Assembly: GCA_050288705.1 (NCBI GenBank)
Contig: JBNKEI010000093.1
Location: 1 to 64,000, forward strand
Direction: 5' to 3'
Length of the DNA: 64,000 nucleotides
DNA from: JBNKEI01 sp050288705
Lineage (GTDB): Bacteria; Myxococcota; Myxococcia; Myxococcales; UBA5297
The notes below the pieces were generated by a model, which did no database searches, had not been told where the DNA came from, and saw only the letters and a list, made by a program, of their open reading frames with translations. Each line of letters opens with the position of its first letter. The first letter of the stretch is position 1. The translations under genes were made by a program, and so were the position numbers. Shown here one piece after another: positions 18,045 to 26,916 of the stretch.

Positions 18045-19109
18045 TTATGCCCCCTTAGATATGGGTTGATTATTCTGCTCCACCTTTTGTGGATTAGAAA
18101 GGTTTGGTTTCTCATCAGTGTGATCTACTTCCAGATCAATGTGTTTAGCCTGAGGAATAGATGCTACTACTTGCTTTTCCATATGATCAATAAGATTACT
18201 AATAGCCATAATTGACTTTCTAGCAAGACATTCAAGGTCAGCAGATTGGTCTTCTGGCGATCTCCAACTCACGGTTAGCGTAGTCTCGGCAAGCTTTTGA
18301 GCCATATATTTATAATCAACCATAAATTCTGCCTTTAGCTTATAAACCTCGGGCGTAAGCTGCCGGCTTTTAAGGTCGTGAACGCAGCGCACCCCGGGGG
18401 TATTTTCCACAATTGACCGAAATTTTAGGGCAATCTCGGGGGGAACTGACTTTCCCAAAAGCAATTCGCGGTTTTCTTTGGCAATCCAAAAAGCTACCAC
18501 TCCAAGCAATAATCCCACCGAGGTGGATCCCATCGCATCCCAAAAAGGGTTTCCAGTCCAGTGCGCCAAAAGAATTCCTATTGCCGCCAATAACAAGCCC
18601 ACTATCGCCGCAGCATCCTCGAAAATAATGGCCACACTAGCGGGATCTGCTCCGTCAAATAGGTATTTGAAAAAGCCGGCGTTTCCCTTGGAAGCATAAA
18701 CGGAACGCACCGCCACTAACATTGAATAACCTTCAATAAAAAATGAAAGACCTAATACCACGAAAGTAATCATTCCAATCTCTGGCATTTTCGGATGCAA
18801 TAAAGAATGAATGCCGTGATAAACAGTAACTCCGCAGCCAATAAAAAATATTCCTGCTGCTGATAGAATGCCAAAAACAAATCTTTCGGCTCCGTATCCG
18901 TAAGGATGTTCTGAATCGCTTTCCCGACCGGAACGACGAATTCCTAAATATAGCAGCAATTGATTGCCGGAATCGGCAGAACTATGCACTGCCTCGGAAA
19001 GCATGGCGCCAGAACCAGACACAAAAAAAGCCACAAATTTGCACAAAGAAATCAGCACGTTGCCAGCCAGCGCGGTGGCCACTGCTTTAAAAGAAGAGGG
19101 GTTAGACAT
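18045..19109 (-). CDS. Cation diffusion facilitator family transporter
   Basis: A 354-residue CDF/SLC30-type antiporter that would move a divalent metal such as zinc out of the cytoplasm. Hydrophobic helices are visible from about residue 8 to 210, followed by a cytoplasmic C-terminal domain. Helix 2 carries HSSADSGNQLLLYLG with the expected His and Asp. The matching site in helix 5 reads IIFEDAAAIVGL, with Glu-Asp instead of HxxxD, as in the SLC30A9-like subgroup, so the metal and coupling may differ from classic zinc exporters. The ATG at 19109 has GGAG six bases upstream; an upstream ATG at 19169 is unlikely. The tail ends in a hydrophilic Asn/Pro/Lys-rich stretch. It lies upstream of the DUF2183 phosphatase gene. 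Confidence 0.88.
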   Translation of the reverse strand: MSNPSSFKAVATALAGNVLISLCKFVAFFVSGSGAMLSEAVHSSADSGNQLLLYLGIRRSGRESDSEHPYGYGAERFVFGILSAAGIFFIGCGVTVYHGIHSLLHPKMPEIGMITFVVLGLSFFIEGYSMLVAVRSVYASKGNAGFFKYLFDGADPASVAIIFEDAAAIVGLLLAAIGILLAHWTGNPFWDAMGSTSVGLLLGVVAFWIAKENRELLLGKSVPPEIALKFRSIVENTPGVRCVHDLKSRQLTPEVYKLKAEFMVDYKYMAQKLAETTLTVSWRSPEDQSADLECLARKSIMAISNLIDHMEKQVVASIPQAKHIDLEVDHTDEKPNLSNPQKVEQNNQPISKGA

Positions 19110-19247
19110 GCAAGCTCCTGGTTTATCGCGCCACAATTTGATTTTGCCGATCATGTACCAGTCGCACATGCTGGCAGTTTAACATACACTCAATTCTACC
19201 CCAAATAGAGGCTTCGCGAATATACCGTAAGACCGCAAGTTACCAGG

Positions 19248-22200
19248 GTGGAATCGCTAATCCCGCAACCCAGCTCTACCCTCTACGCTAACGTAGATGA
19301 TCTTCTCAAGAAAATGGTGTCTCGCCTCACCCCCTTCATGCGCCGCCCTGTCGCGACCTATAGGGTTCAATTGCGTCCTGGGCTTGGATTCCGCCAAGCC
19401 AAAGATTTGGCTAACTACTTACATAGATTGGGAGTCAGCGACTTATACACTTCCCCCATATTAAAAGCTTCACCGGGAAGCACCCATGGCTACGATGTCA
19501 CCGACCCCAATGAACTCAATCCAGAATTGGGCACCAGAACCGAGCTCGACCAACTAGCAGCCAAGTTAAAAGAGAAAGGAATGGGGCTCTTACTTGATTT
19601 TGTACCCAATCATGTTGCAATTGGACACCATAATCCATTTTGGTTGGATGTCTTAGAAAATGGGCCTTCTTCAATATATGCACATTTTTTTGATATTGAT
19701 TGGAATCCTATCAAAGAAGAGTTAAAGAATCAGGTTCTGGTTCCAGTTTTAGGAGACCAATATGGCGCTGTTTTAGAAAGAGGCGAGCTTAGTTTGTCTT
19801 TTGAGCAAGGTGGTTTTCAGATTCATTATTTCGATTTTAGTTTTCCGGTCGCTCCCCGACAATATGCTTTAATACTAAATTACCGAATTGAGGAATTAAG
19901 GAAAATTCTACCTGAAGAAGACGTTCATTTTGAAGATTTACTTTCCATAATAGTTGCTCTGTCAAATTTACCTTCACGTCACGAAACTTCGACAGAAAAA
20001 ATTGCTGAACGAAACCGAGAAAAAGAAGCCATAAAGCGCCGAATTGCGGCGCTATGCGATTCGTGCCCAGCTATTCATAAGTTTATTAATAATAATGTGC
20101 GCATATGGAACGGCATCCCGGGAAAACCCGAGAGTTTTGATTTGCTCGATAACTTACTTAGACGACAGGCTTACCGTTTAGCTTATTGGCGCGTAGCTGC
20201 TGAGGAAATTAATTACCGCAGGTTCTTTGATATTAATGAACTAGCGGCTATCTGCATGGAAGACCCCCGAGTTCTCCAACGCACTCACTCATTAGTTTTT
20301 CAACTCGTTGAGCAGGGAAAAGTCACCGGCCTCCGCATAGATCACCCTGATGGGCTTTACGAACCAGTACAATACTTTGCTCGCTTGCAAGAAGAATTCA
20401 TGGTGTCCTTGAGCAGAAGCATTTTTTTTCAAGAACAACCTTGGCGTCGCGCAGGAGAATGGGAAGTTATCGAACCCATTCTTCGTAGTCAGCTACAAGC
20501 AAAGGAGACAGAAGGAAGGAACTCAATTTTTTTTCGTCCTTTTCCTGTGATTGTAGAAAAAATACTGGCTAGGAATGAAAAAATGCCTGAAAATTGGCCA
20601 GTAGATGGAACTACCGGCTATGATTTTATGAACTTGCTTCATGGTTTATTTATTGATGAAAGAAATGCGCAGGTTTTAGACGGAATTTATGCAAAATTCA
20701 CTGGATTAGACCTAGACTATGCCGAACTAGTTTATCAAAAACGTTTAGAAATTATGAAAGACTCAATGTCGAGCGAAGTTAATGTTTTAGCCAGACAATT
20801 GAGTCAAATTTCTGAATACGATCGCAGAACTCGTGATTTCACCTTAAATAGTTTACGACGCGCCTTAGTAGAAATAATTGCCTGTTTCCCGGTATACAGA
20901 ACTTATATAACATTACGCAGCCGGTTTCCTGACGAGCATGACCGTCATTACTGGGAAGCCGCGGTGCGCAAAGCTAAACAAAAAAATCGGGCGATGAATG
21001 TCTCAATATTTTATTTTTTAAAAAACATACTAGTAGGACACATTGATGACCGAGTATCTGAAGAAGCTCAAAAACTGCGTAGACAATTCGTTCTTCGCTT
21101 GCAGCAGTTCACGGCCCCAGTCATGGCAAAAGCCGTAGAAGACACCGTATTTTATATTTACAATCGCTTGGTGTCGCTAAATGAAGTGGGCGGACAACCC
21201 GATGTTATTGGAACATCACTAGAAACTTTTCACTCTGCCAATAAAGAACGCGCCGAAAAGTGGTCTACTTCCCTTTCTGCGTCATCTACCCATGATACCA
21301 AAAGAAGTGAAGATGTGCGTACCAGAATTCATATATTATCAGAAATACCTGGAGAATGGAAACGTCGCTTAGCTATTTGGTCTCGCCTAAATCGTAGATT
21401 TCGATCGGCAGTTGGTGAAGCCTGGGCTCCTGATCGTAATGAAGAATATCTATTATACCAAATTTTAGCAGGAACCTGGCCGACCGAATTCGACACGAAT
21501 GAATGGGCTGTCTATCGAGAAAGAATGATATCATACATGCAAAAAGCCATCAAAGAGGCAAAAATTAATACCAGCTGGGTGAACCCCAATGAACTATGGG
21601 AAAAAGCAGTTTCGCATTTTGTATTCAACATTTTGCATCACAAGCATTCAGAAAGATTTATTAAAGATTTTACTGATTTCGCCAGTCGAATTGCCCACGT
21701 AGGAGCACTTCATTCCCTTTCTCAGGTAATACTAAAAACTGCCTCACCGGGGATTTGCGATATATACCAGGGCACTGAATTGTGGGACGATTCTTTGGTA
21801 GACCCCGATAATCGAAGGCCAATCAATTTCCTTAACAGAGATCAGCTTCTTCAAGAAATCGATAGCGCCATAAGTATGCCAGAAAATGAACGGAAGTCTC
21901 TTTGCCGCAACTGGTTAGAAAACTTCAAAGATGGACGCATTAAACTTTTTTTCACCAGTCAGGCGCTTCGCCTCCGTCGTCAGTTTCCACGCCTTTTTAG
22001 AGACGGTCAATACTTTGGTTTGACAGTGGAAGGCGAACAAAAACGCCATATAGTTGCATTTATCCGCAAAAATTCGTGCGAAATTTTACTAGCGGTAACT
22101 CCAAGAAGAATAGCCACTATGCTCGACCGAATGGGAACATTAGTGGAAGCAAAGACTTGGGGGGACACGATGATAATCGTTCCTAATGACTTTCATAATG

Positions 22201-22340
22201 TTAATTTAATAAATATTTTTACTGGCGAAAAGTTTATGACAAGCTCCTACCACGGCGCGCCAATAATTTGGCTTCGAGACATTTTTACTAGTGTTCCTTA
22301 CGTCTTGGCCGTTGATGAACAAAGCTTAAGCCACACATAA
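19248..22340 (+). CDS. treY: Maltooligosyltrehalose synthase
   Basis: TreY rearranges the reducing-end alpha-1,4 bond of maltodextrin to alpha-1,1, the first step of the TreY-TreZ route to trehalose. It belongs to the GH13 family. Visible segments are ATYRVQLRPGLGFRQA, GVSDLYTSPILKASPGSTHG, GLLLDFVPNHVA, GLRIDHPDGLY (nucleophile Asp, about residue 364), SASSTHDTKRSEDVR and SPGICDIYQGTELWD, all typical of TreY. At 1030 residues it is longer than most (about 700-950), with extra Lys/Glu-rich helical segments in the middle. The GTG at 19248 has little ribosome binding signal; ATG 19314 or 19338 would also keep the whole domain. treZ and glycogen genes are not adjacent. Confidence 0.93.
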   Translation: MESLIPQPSSTLYANVDDLLKKMVSRLTPFMRRPVATYRVQLRPGLGFRQAKDLANYLHRLGVSDLYTSPILKASPGSTHGYDVTDPNELNPELGTRTELDQLAAKLKEKGMGLLLDFVPNHVAIGHHNPFWLDVLENGPSSIYAHFFDIDWNPIKEELKNQVLVPVLGDQYGAVLERGELSLSFEQGGFQIHYFDFSFPVAPRQYALILNYRIEELRKILPEEDVHFEDLLSIIVALSNLPSRHETSTEKIAERNREKEAIKRRIAALCDSCPAIHKFINNNVRIWNGIPGKPESFDLLDNLLRRQAYRLAYWRVAAEEINYRRFFDINELAAICMEDPRVLQRTHSLVFQLVEQGKVTGLRIDHPDGLYEPVQYFARLQEEFMVSLSRSIFFQEQPWRRAGEWEVIEPILRSQLQAKETEGRNSIFFRPFPVIVEKILARNEKMPENWPVDGTTGYDFMNLLHGLFIDERNAQVLDGIYAKFTGLDLDYAELVYQKRLEIMKDSMSSEVNVLARQLSQISEYDRRTRDFTLNSLRRALVEIIACFPVYRTYITLRSRFPDEHDRHYWEAAVRKAKQKNRAMNVSIFYFLKNILVGHIDDRVSEEAQKLRRQFVLRLQQFTAPVMAKAVEDTVFYIYNRLVSLNEVGGQPDVIGTSLETFHSANKERAEKWSTSLSASSTHDTKRSEDVRTRIHILSEIPGEWKRRLAIWSRLNRRFRSAVGEAWAPDRNEEYLLYQILAGTWPTEFDTNEWAVYRERMISYMQKAIKEAKINTSWVNPNELWEKAVSHFVFNILHHKHSERFIKDFTDFASRIAHVGALHSLSQVILKTASPGICDIYQGTELWDDSLVDPDNRRPINFLNRDQLLQEIDSAISMPENERKSLCRNWLENFKDGRIKLFFTSQALRLRRQFPRLFRDGQYFGLTVEGEQKRHIVAFIRKNSCEILLAVTPRRIATMLDRMGTLVEAKTWGDTMIIVPNDFHNVNLINIFTGEKFMTSSYHGAPIIWLRDIFTSVPYVLAVDEQSLSHT

Positions 22341-22514
22341 TTCACCTGCGACATCGCCGACCGAGTCAGCAGACAATTCACACAAAACCGGTGCAATAAT
22401 GACTAGTTACTTCTTTCGGAAATATTAAATCCGTTCTTCAGCTTAGATCCCCGTTTTTTTGAGATTCTGAATACGCATTCTATTTAATTATGTTTTGAAA
22501 CAGCGCTTCCGGCG

Positions 22515-23411
22515 TTAAGGAAGTTCTATATCAACCCAAACAGGCCAGTGGTCGGATGAATTAATTTCTCTTTCTACATTCCCCTCTTTTGCATTTATAT
22601 TTTGAAGGTAAACCGCGTCTAAACGAGAGCTTATAAACCAAAACTTAAGAGTCGCCCCCAATGCTGAAGTAGCATTTGTATAACCCAGTTTACTCATAAA
22701 GTCGTCCAATAACGGCCCTTGGTCGGTGTCTCCTATAACCTGAATTGGAACCTCAGGAATTGCATCAAATACCCACAAAAAAGGATTGGTGTTGAAATCA
22801 CCGGCCACAATCGTTGGCGGTGGCAAATTCACTACTGCCGGTCGCAGTTGAAACATGCGTTCCGAAATGTTTAAACAGGGGTCAAGATGAACATTGACAA
22901 TGGAAATTAATCCTTGCTTGGTAGCGATATCTACTTTTAGAGCAATTCTTCGTTGCCCTGCAATCAACTGAGCACGAGGCAATTCCATCACTTGCACATT
23001 TTTTAAATCATAGACACTTAGTATGGCCAAACCATGGGTGCCGTTCATTTCTGGACGGGAGGGCGCATATACATAGTTCATACGTAATTTTTTGGCCAGC
23101 CGGGCTGCTCGGGACTGTCCTTCTTGTGGAAAACTACGAATTTCTTGCAATAAAATTACTTCTGCCTTAACTAATTGAGGACTATTGATAAAATCATTAG
23201 CAATGGAATCGATTTTATCTCCGTAATGAACATTATAGGTAACCAAACGCAGTATTTTTCCTGGCATTTGCAGCGAGTTAACATTTTGTTGTTCTAATTG
23301 CATCCATCCATCGACAGTTTCCGCGGATTGCCATTCTTTGGCGGGCCCCATGTATGGCGCACAGCTTCCTAATAATAAGCTAACCGTAATAAGAATTTGG
23401 TTAAAACGCAT
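22515..23411 (-). CDS. Lipoprotein of the endonuclease/exonuclease/phosphatase (DNase I-like) family
   Basis: A 298-residue protein with a lipobox (SLLLGSCAPY, Cys at residue 17) followed by an EEP fold. Motifs in order: LVTYNVHYGDKIDSI (start of the fold), VILLQEIRSF (metal-binding Glu), MNYVYAPSRPEMNGTHGLAIL, IVNVHLDPC (catalytic His region), VAGDFNTNP (Asp/Asn) and SSDHWPVWVDI (the terminal Asp-His pair). All key positions are kept, so it should be an active metal-dependent phosphoesterase. The family covers DNases, sphingomyelinases and inositol phosphatases, and the substrate cannot be read from sequence. It overlaps the upstream small barrel gene by 11 nt, so both products probably go to the outer membrane. 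Confidence 0.85.
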   Translation of the reverse strand: MRFNQILITVSLLLGSCAPYMGPAKEWQSAETVDGWMQLEQQNVNSLQMPGKILRLVTYNVHYGDKIDSIANDFINSPQLVKAEVILLQEIRSFPQEGQSRAARLAKKLRMNYVYAPSRPEMNGTHGLAILSVYDLKNVQVMELPRAQLIAGQRRIALKVDIATKQGLISIVNVHLDPCLNISERMFQLRPAVVNLPPPTIVAGDFNTNPFLWVFDAIPEVPIQVIGDTDQGPLLDDFMSKLGYTNATSALGATLKFWFISSRLDAVYLQNINAKEGNVEREINSSDHWPVWVDIELP

Positions 23412-23985
23412 GCCCTATATCGAATCCCATCCACGGAGCGACCCCTTGCCTTCCTATTGAGCCCATGGCGAAAAACCGAAAAAGAAATATGTTTCTATAT
23501 TCATATCCAGCAGAAAGCTGGATCCCTAGTCCACTTGCCCGGCTGCCTTTCCATTCTGGCACCAGGGAACTGGTACTTAGGTAAACCCATTGAGGACCAG
23601 CCTGAAAGAAAGGACGATGCCGTCTCTCGGGAAATAAGTATCTGGTCACGTAAGGACTCACAGACAGCACTGTTTGCGTACCCCAACTTTGAAAGGAACC
23701 AGTAGTACCTATCGCCCAGCGCTCACCAAGTTGCAGGTCCCCTCCCACTCCCCAAACTCCTCCTTTTCCTAAGATTTCTAAATAGAGCGCGTATGGCTGC
23801 TTTTGAGCAGCCGGAGCCGCCACTGCCGATCTGCTAGTTTCCTTCACCGCTTGAGCATTGGTGCAGATTAGGCCAGCGCCAATTAGGACCATCGCCAAGA
23901 TCAGTGTCCACCTTCCGGTTTGCAGCGAATTCTCTCTGCCAGTAAGTTCCATCTGGGGATAGAACTCACCGCCCAAAATTTTCAT
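23401..23985 (-). CDS. Small outer-membrane beta-barrel-like protein
   Basis: A 194-residue exported protein. After a basic start, residues 23-44 form a hydrophobic signal segment (LILAMVLIGAGLICTNAQA). The mature part alternates polar and hydrophobic residues in beta-strand style (ALYLEILGKGGVWGVGGDL, FFQAGPQWVYLS, LGIQLSAGYEYRNIFLF, PWMGFDIGHAF) and ends in Phe, the outer-membrane protein signature. This fits an eight-stranded OmpW/OmpX-size barrel, but no named family is recognised. I used ATG 23985; an earlier ATG at 24093 would overlap the divergent CheA-like gene. The downstream EEP lipoprotein starts within its last codons, which implies translational coupling. Confidence 0.65.
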   Translation of the reverse strand: MKILGGEFYPQMELTGRENSLQTGRWTLILAMVLIGAGLICTNAQAVKETSRSAVAAPAAQKQPYALYLEILGKGGVWGVGGDLQLGERWAIGTTGSFQSWGTQTVLSVSPYVTRYLFPERRHRPFFQAGPQWVYLSTSSLVPEWKGSRASGLGIQLSAGYEYRNIFLFRFFAMGSIGRQGVAPWMGFDIGHAF

Positions 23986-24068
23986 TTCTTTGAGGCGAAG
24001 CTTTCCCAAAAAACTTTTTCCAGAGAGACAAGCAGGCAAGCAATTTTGTGCTATTTTGTTTCGCCAGT

Positions 24069-25181
24069 ATGAATGCAGCGACGTCACGGGCATTTTTGTT
24101 GACTAGGTTCCGCGAAGTGACCCGCGATCGACTAGTGAAGATCGGGCAAGCTCTTCTAGATTGGGAACAAAATCCTTCCCTGCCCTTTTTTGACGACGTT
24201 GGTAGAGAATTACACACAATTAAAGGCGAAGCGCGCATGCTGGGCGAAGTATCGGTAGGCAAGCTCGCCCACTCCTGCGAAAATTTGCTGAAAGCAGCCC
24301 AAGACAGAAGTTTGCCTTTCGAAACCTCTCTTAAATTGCTGCTCCGCGCCGGAGACCTGATTACTTACTTGTTGGAAAACCCTCTGCCGCAGAATTGCGC
24401 CTTAGAGGTCTCCAAAAACTTCTGCTCCGTGTTGGCCCAAGCCATTGGCACCGGTCAACTAGATCATCTTCCGCCTATTACTTTCCATACGCCCATCCCT
24501 CACATCGGCCAGCAAACCACCACTAAACCTGCTGCATCACTTCATTTCCCTCAACTAGTTGGTTTCGAAGACCTTTCCTCAGAAGCGGCGAACGCTCCGT
24601 TTGTTCCATTATCTGTTGCTTTTGCTGCCTTTCCCCGCGCTATCCGCGAAATGGCTAAACAACAGGGCAAAGAAGTCCGCTTATTATTCGAACAACGGGA
24701 GTTTGATATTCATCGCCGCTTTTTGACCGAGATCCATGACTCTATGGTCCATTTGCTGCGCAACGCAGTGGACCATGGAATTGAAACTCCGGAAGTTCGC
24801 GAGCATCACGGTAAATCGCGCCGAGGATTGATCCGTATTGATGTGTCCGATCAAGCAGGCATGCTAAAAATTGCAGTGGAAGACGACGGGCAGGGCGTAG
24901 ACACCCTTTTGCTTCGCAAGTCAGCAGTCTCTTGCATTCCGTTTTCCAATTCTCAATTGGTCAATCTTTCGGAGAGCGAAGCTCTGGAGCTGGTTTTTGT
25001 TCCCCATTTATCCACCTGTACGAGAGTCACCGAGTTCTCCGGAAGAGGAATGGGAATGTCCATAGCAAAAGAAAAGATTGAGTCTTTAGGAGGAACCGTG
25101 ACCATACAATCTCAGCATGGCCAAGGAACACGCATAGTTCTACGGATTCCTCATTTCGGCAAGAACGAAGTGACACGCTGA
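24069..25181 (+). CDS. Minimal CheA-like histidine kinase (Hpt and ATPase domains only)
   Basis: Residues 1-110 form an Hpt (P1) domain with the phosphorylatable His in RELHTIKGEARMLG (about residue 49 from this start). A short Pro-rich linker follows. Residues 175-368 match the CheA ATPase domain, with the lead-in VPLSVAFAAFPRAIREMAK, the N box HLLRNAVDHGIETPEVR, the G1 box VEDDGQGVD and the G2 box GRGMGMSIAKEKIESLGG. The CheW-like regulatory domain and the P3 dimerisation helices are absent, and the protein ends just after the ATPase domain. No cheW, cheY, methyl-accepting receptor or response regulator is nearby. It may phosphorylate a distant receiver or act in a non-chemotaxis system. 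A GTG at 24048 is an alternative start. Confidence 0.85.
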   Translation: MNAATSRAFLLTRFREVTRDRLVKIGQALLDWEQNPSLPFFDDVGRELHTIKGEARMLGEVSVGKLAHSCENLLKAAQDRSLPFETSLKLLLRAGDLITYLLENPLPQNCALEVSKNFCSVLAQAIGTGQLDHLPPITFHTPIPHIGQQTTTKPAASLHFPQLVGFEDLSSEAANAPFVPLSVAFAAFPRAIREMAKQQGKEVRLLFEQREFDIHRRFLTEIHDSMVHLLRNAVDHGIETPEVREHHGKSRRGLIRIDVSDQAGMLKIAVEDDGQGVDTLLLRKSAVSCIPFSNSQLVNLSESEALELVFVPHLSTCTRVTEFSGRGMGMSIAKEKIESLGGTVTIQSQHGQGTRIVLRIPHFGKNEVTR

Positions 25182-25527
25182 AAAAAACAGTGGCTTTCCT
25201 TAAAAAAATTGCTTGTAGATTTATTATCCAAGCGATCGACACGTTGTTATCAAGCAAATGGTCGCATGCTTGAAGCCAAGAAATATTTTTAAATCATTTC
25301 AAATTCTGCTTACCATCGGCATGCTAAATCAAGTGAAGAATTTTCAAATTTCACATCTACATTTCACCAGTTTTGCCCTTATTTTCCGGCAAATAATTGT
25401 TGAAAAGTACTTAAATCGCAAAACTCGGCATGCAAGGGATTTCATTTTTCATGATATTGGCCTTGTAAGTCTTGTTCAAAATCGATATCTATTCCTACTC
25501 AAACTAAACATAAATAAGGAACCAAGC
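25182..25527. other. AT-rich intergenic leader upstream of ablA
   Basis: This 346-nt stretch has no convincing gene. It is in frame with ablA from 25258, but the translation is not family-like and low in quality, so I read it as untranslated. It is clearly more AT-rich than its flanks, as expected for a promoter region. I looked for a lysine riboswitch core and did not find one. The ribosome binding site of ablA (AAGGA at 25516-25520) is at its end. Confidence 0.5.
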
Positions 25528-26916
25528 ATGGTCAGTCCAGCCCATAGCCACCGCAATAATCATACTCATCACCCCGAAAACCCCGAGAACCTCCTCAAAC
25601 ATCGAAATATTTCCGAGGAGCCACAGTGGACATCTATACCGGCATGGCAGGATCTGGAGAGTACAGTTTTTAACAATCCTCGTTGGCAAATGCGCAATAG
25701 CGTGATGAATCCTGAACAGATTCAAGATCTTTTAGCTGACCAGGTCGACCATGGCTTCATTGAAGACCTTCTCGATGGATACCGCCGAGCACCAATGGTA
25801 ATGAGACTAACCCCCTACGTACTGTCTCTCATCGACTGGCGTTCGCCCTACACCGACCCTATCCGCCGCCAATTTTTACCTCTCGGCTCCGAGTGGGAAC
25901 CCGACCATCCTATGTGCACTCTAGATGCCTTGGCGGAACAAAAAGATTCCAAAGCTCCCGGACTCACTCATCGTTATCCGGACAAGGTGCTACTACTGTC
26001 ATTGGACGTATGCCCGGTATATTGCCGCTATTGCACCCGGTCGTATTCGATCGGTTCCGACGCCGAAGGAGTAGAAAAAATCAATTTTAAGCCCCACCGT
26101 GAGCGTTTGCAGCAGGCTTTTGAATATATTCGCTTTACTCCAACGGTCGAGGACGTGGTGGTTAGTGGTGGCGACGTAAGTATGTTGCCCGGCAATCAGT
26201 TAAAAATAATTGGCGAAGAGCTGCTGTCTATTCCCCACGTACGACGTATTCGTTTTGCTACCAAGGCGCTAGCAGTCGTGCCCCAAAAAATTTCCGGCGA
26301 CGAAGCTTGGCTTGACGCTCTCACTTCGGTTGCAGAACGCGGACGCCGCCAAGGTGTGCATGTATGCGTGCACACCCATTTCAATCATCCAGAGGAAATC
26401 ACCTACGTCACGAAGCAAGCCTGTGACACGCTATTCCAGCGGGCAATAACCGTACGCAACCAAAGCGTGCTATTGGCTGGCGTCAATGACAACATTGAGA
26501 CAATGACCACCTTGGTACAAAAACTATCTTATATCAATGTCCAGCCGTATTACGTTTACATCCATGACCTGGTACCCGGAGTCGAATGTCTGCGTACTAG
26601 CCTGGCTGACGCGGTCGAATTAGAGAAGAACCTGCGAGGCTCCACTGCCGGATTTATGACGCCCACCTTTGTTTGCGATGCTCCTGGAGGAGGAGGCAAG
26701 CGTGATCTCCATAGTTTCGAGCTATACAACGAAGACAAGGGGATTGCCATTTATCGAAGCCCAGTAGTCGACCCCAACCGCGCATACTATTACTTCGATC
26801 CTTTGCGGAGTGTCGAACCAGCGGTTCGCATGGCTTGGCAGTCACCGACCGAAAGACAGAACATTATTGACAATACTCTGCGCCGGGCAGGAATGAATGT
26901 CGAGGAGGCCAAATGA
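25528..26916 (+). CDS. ablA: Lysine 2,3-aminomutase
   Basis: A radical SAM, PLP-dependent enzyme converting L-alpha-lysine to L-beta-lysine, first step of N-epsilon-acetyl-beta-lysine (compatible solute) synthesis. The iron-sulfur motif CPVYCRYCTR (Cys near 162, 166 and 169) is followed by the carboxylate-binding Arg. The substrate-binding Asp residues of the lysine enzyme are kept in YVYIHDLVPG and in VCDAPGGGGK, whose Lys (about 391) binds PLP. This argues for lysine rather than glutamate as substrate. The ATG at 25528 has AAGGA at 25516-25520 and gives 462 residues, normal for the family. The stop overlaps the ablB start (ATGA at 26913-26916). Expected to be oxygen-sensitive. Confidence 0.93.
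   Translation: MVSPAHSHRNNHTHHPENPENLLKHRNISEEPQWTSIPAWQDLESTVFNNPRWQMRNSVMNPEQIQDLLADQVDHGFIEDLLDGYRRAPMVMRLTPYVLSLIDWRSPYTDPIRRQFLPLGSEWEPDHPMCTLDALAEQKDSKAPGLTHRYPDKVLLLSLDVCPVYCRYCTRSYSIGSDAEGVEKINFKPHRERLQQAFEYIRFTPTVEDVVVSGGDVSMLPGNQLKIIGEELLSIPHVRRIRFATKALAVVPQKISGDEAWLDALTSVAERGRRQGVHVCVHTHFNHPEEITYVTKQACDTLFQRAITVRNQSVLLAGVNDNIETMTTLVQKLSYINVQPYYVYIHDLVPGVECLRTSLADAVELEKNLRGSTAGFMTPTFVCDAPGGGGKRDLHSFELYNEDKGIAIYRSPVVDPNRAYYYFDPLRSVEPAVRMAWQSPTERQNIIDNTLRRAGMNVEEAK

Noticed and set aside
25258..25527. N-terminal extension of lysine 2,3-aminomutase
   Set aside because: AT-rich, not family-like, and ATG 25528 has its own ribosome binding site.
25182..25527. Lysine riboswitch in front of ablA
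   Set aside because: No L-box core sequences or matching stem pattern could be found.
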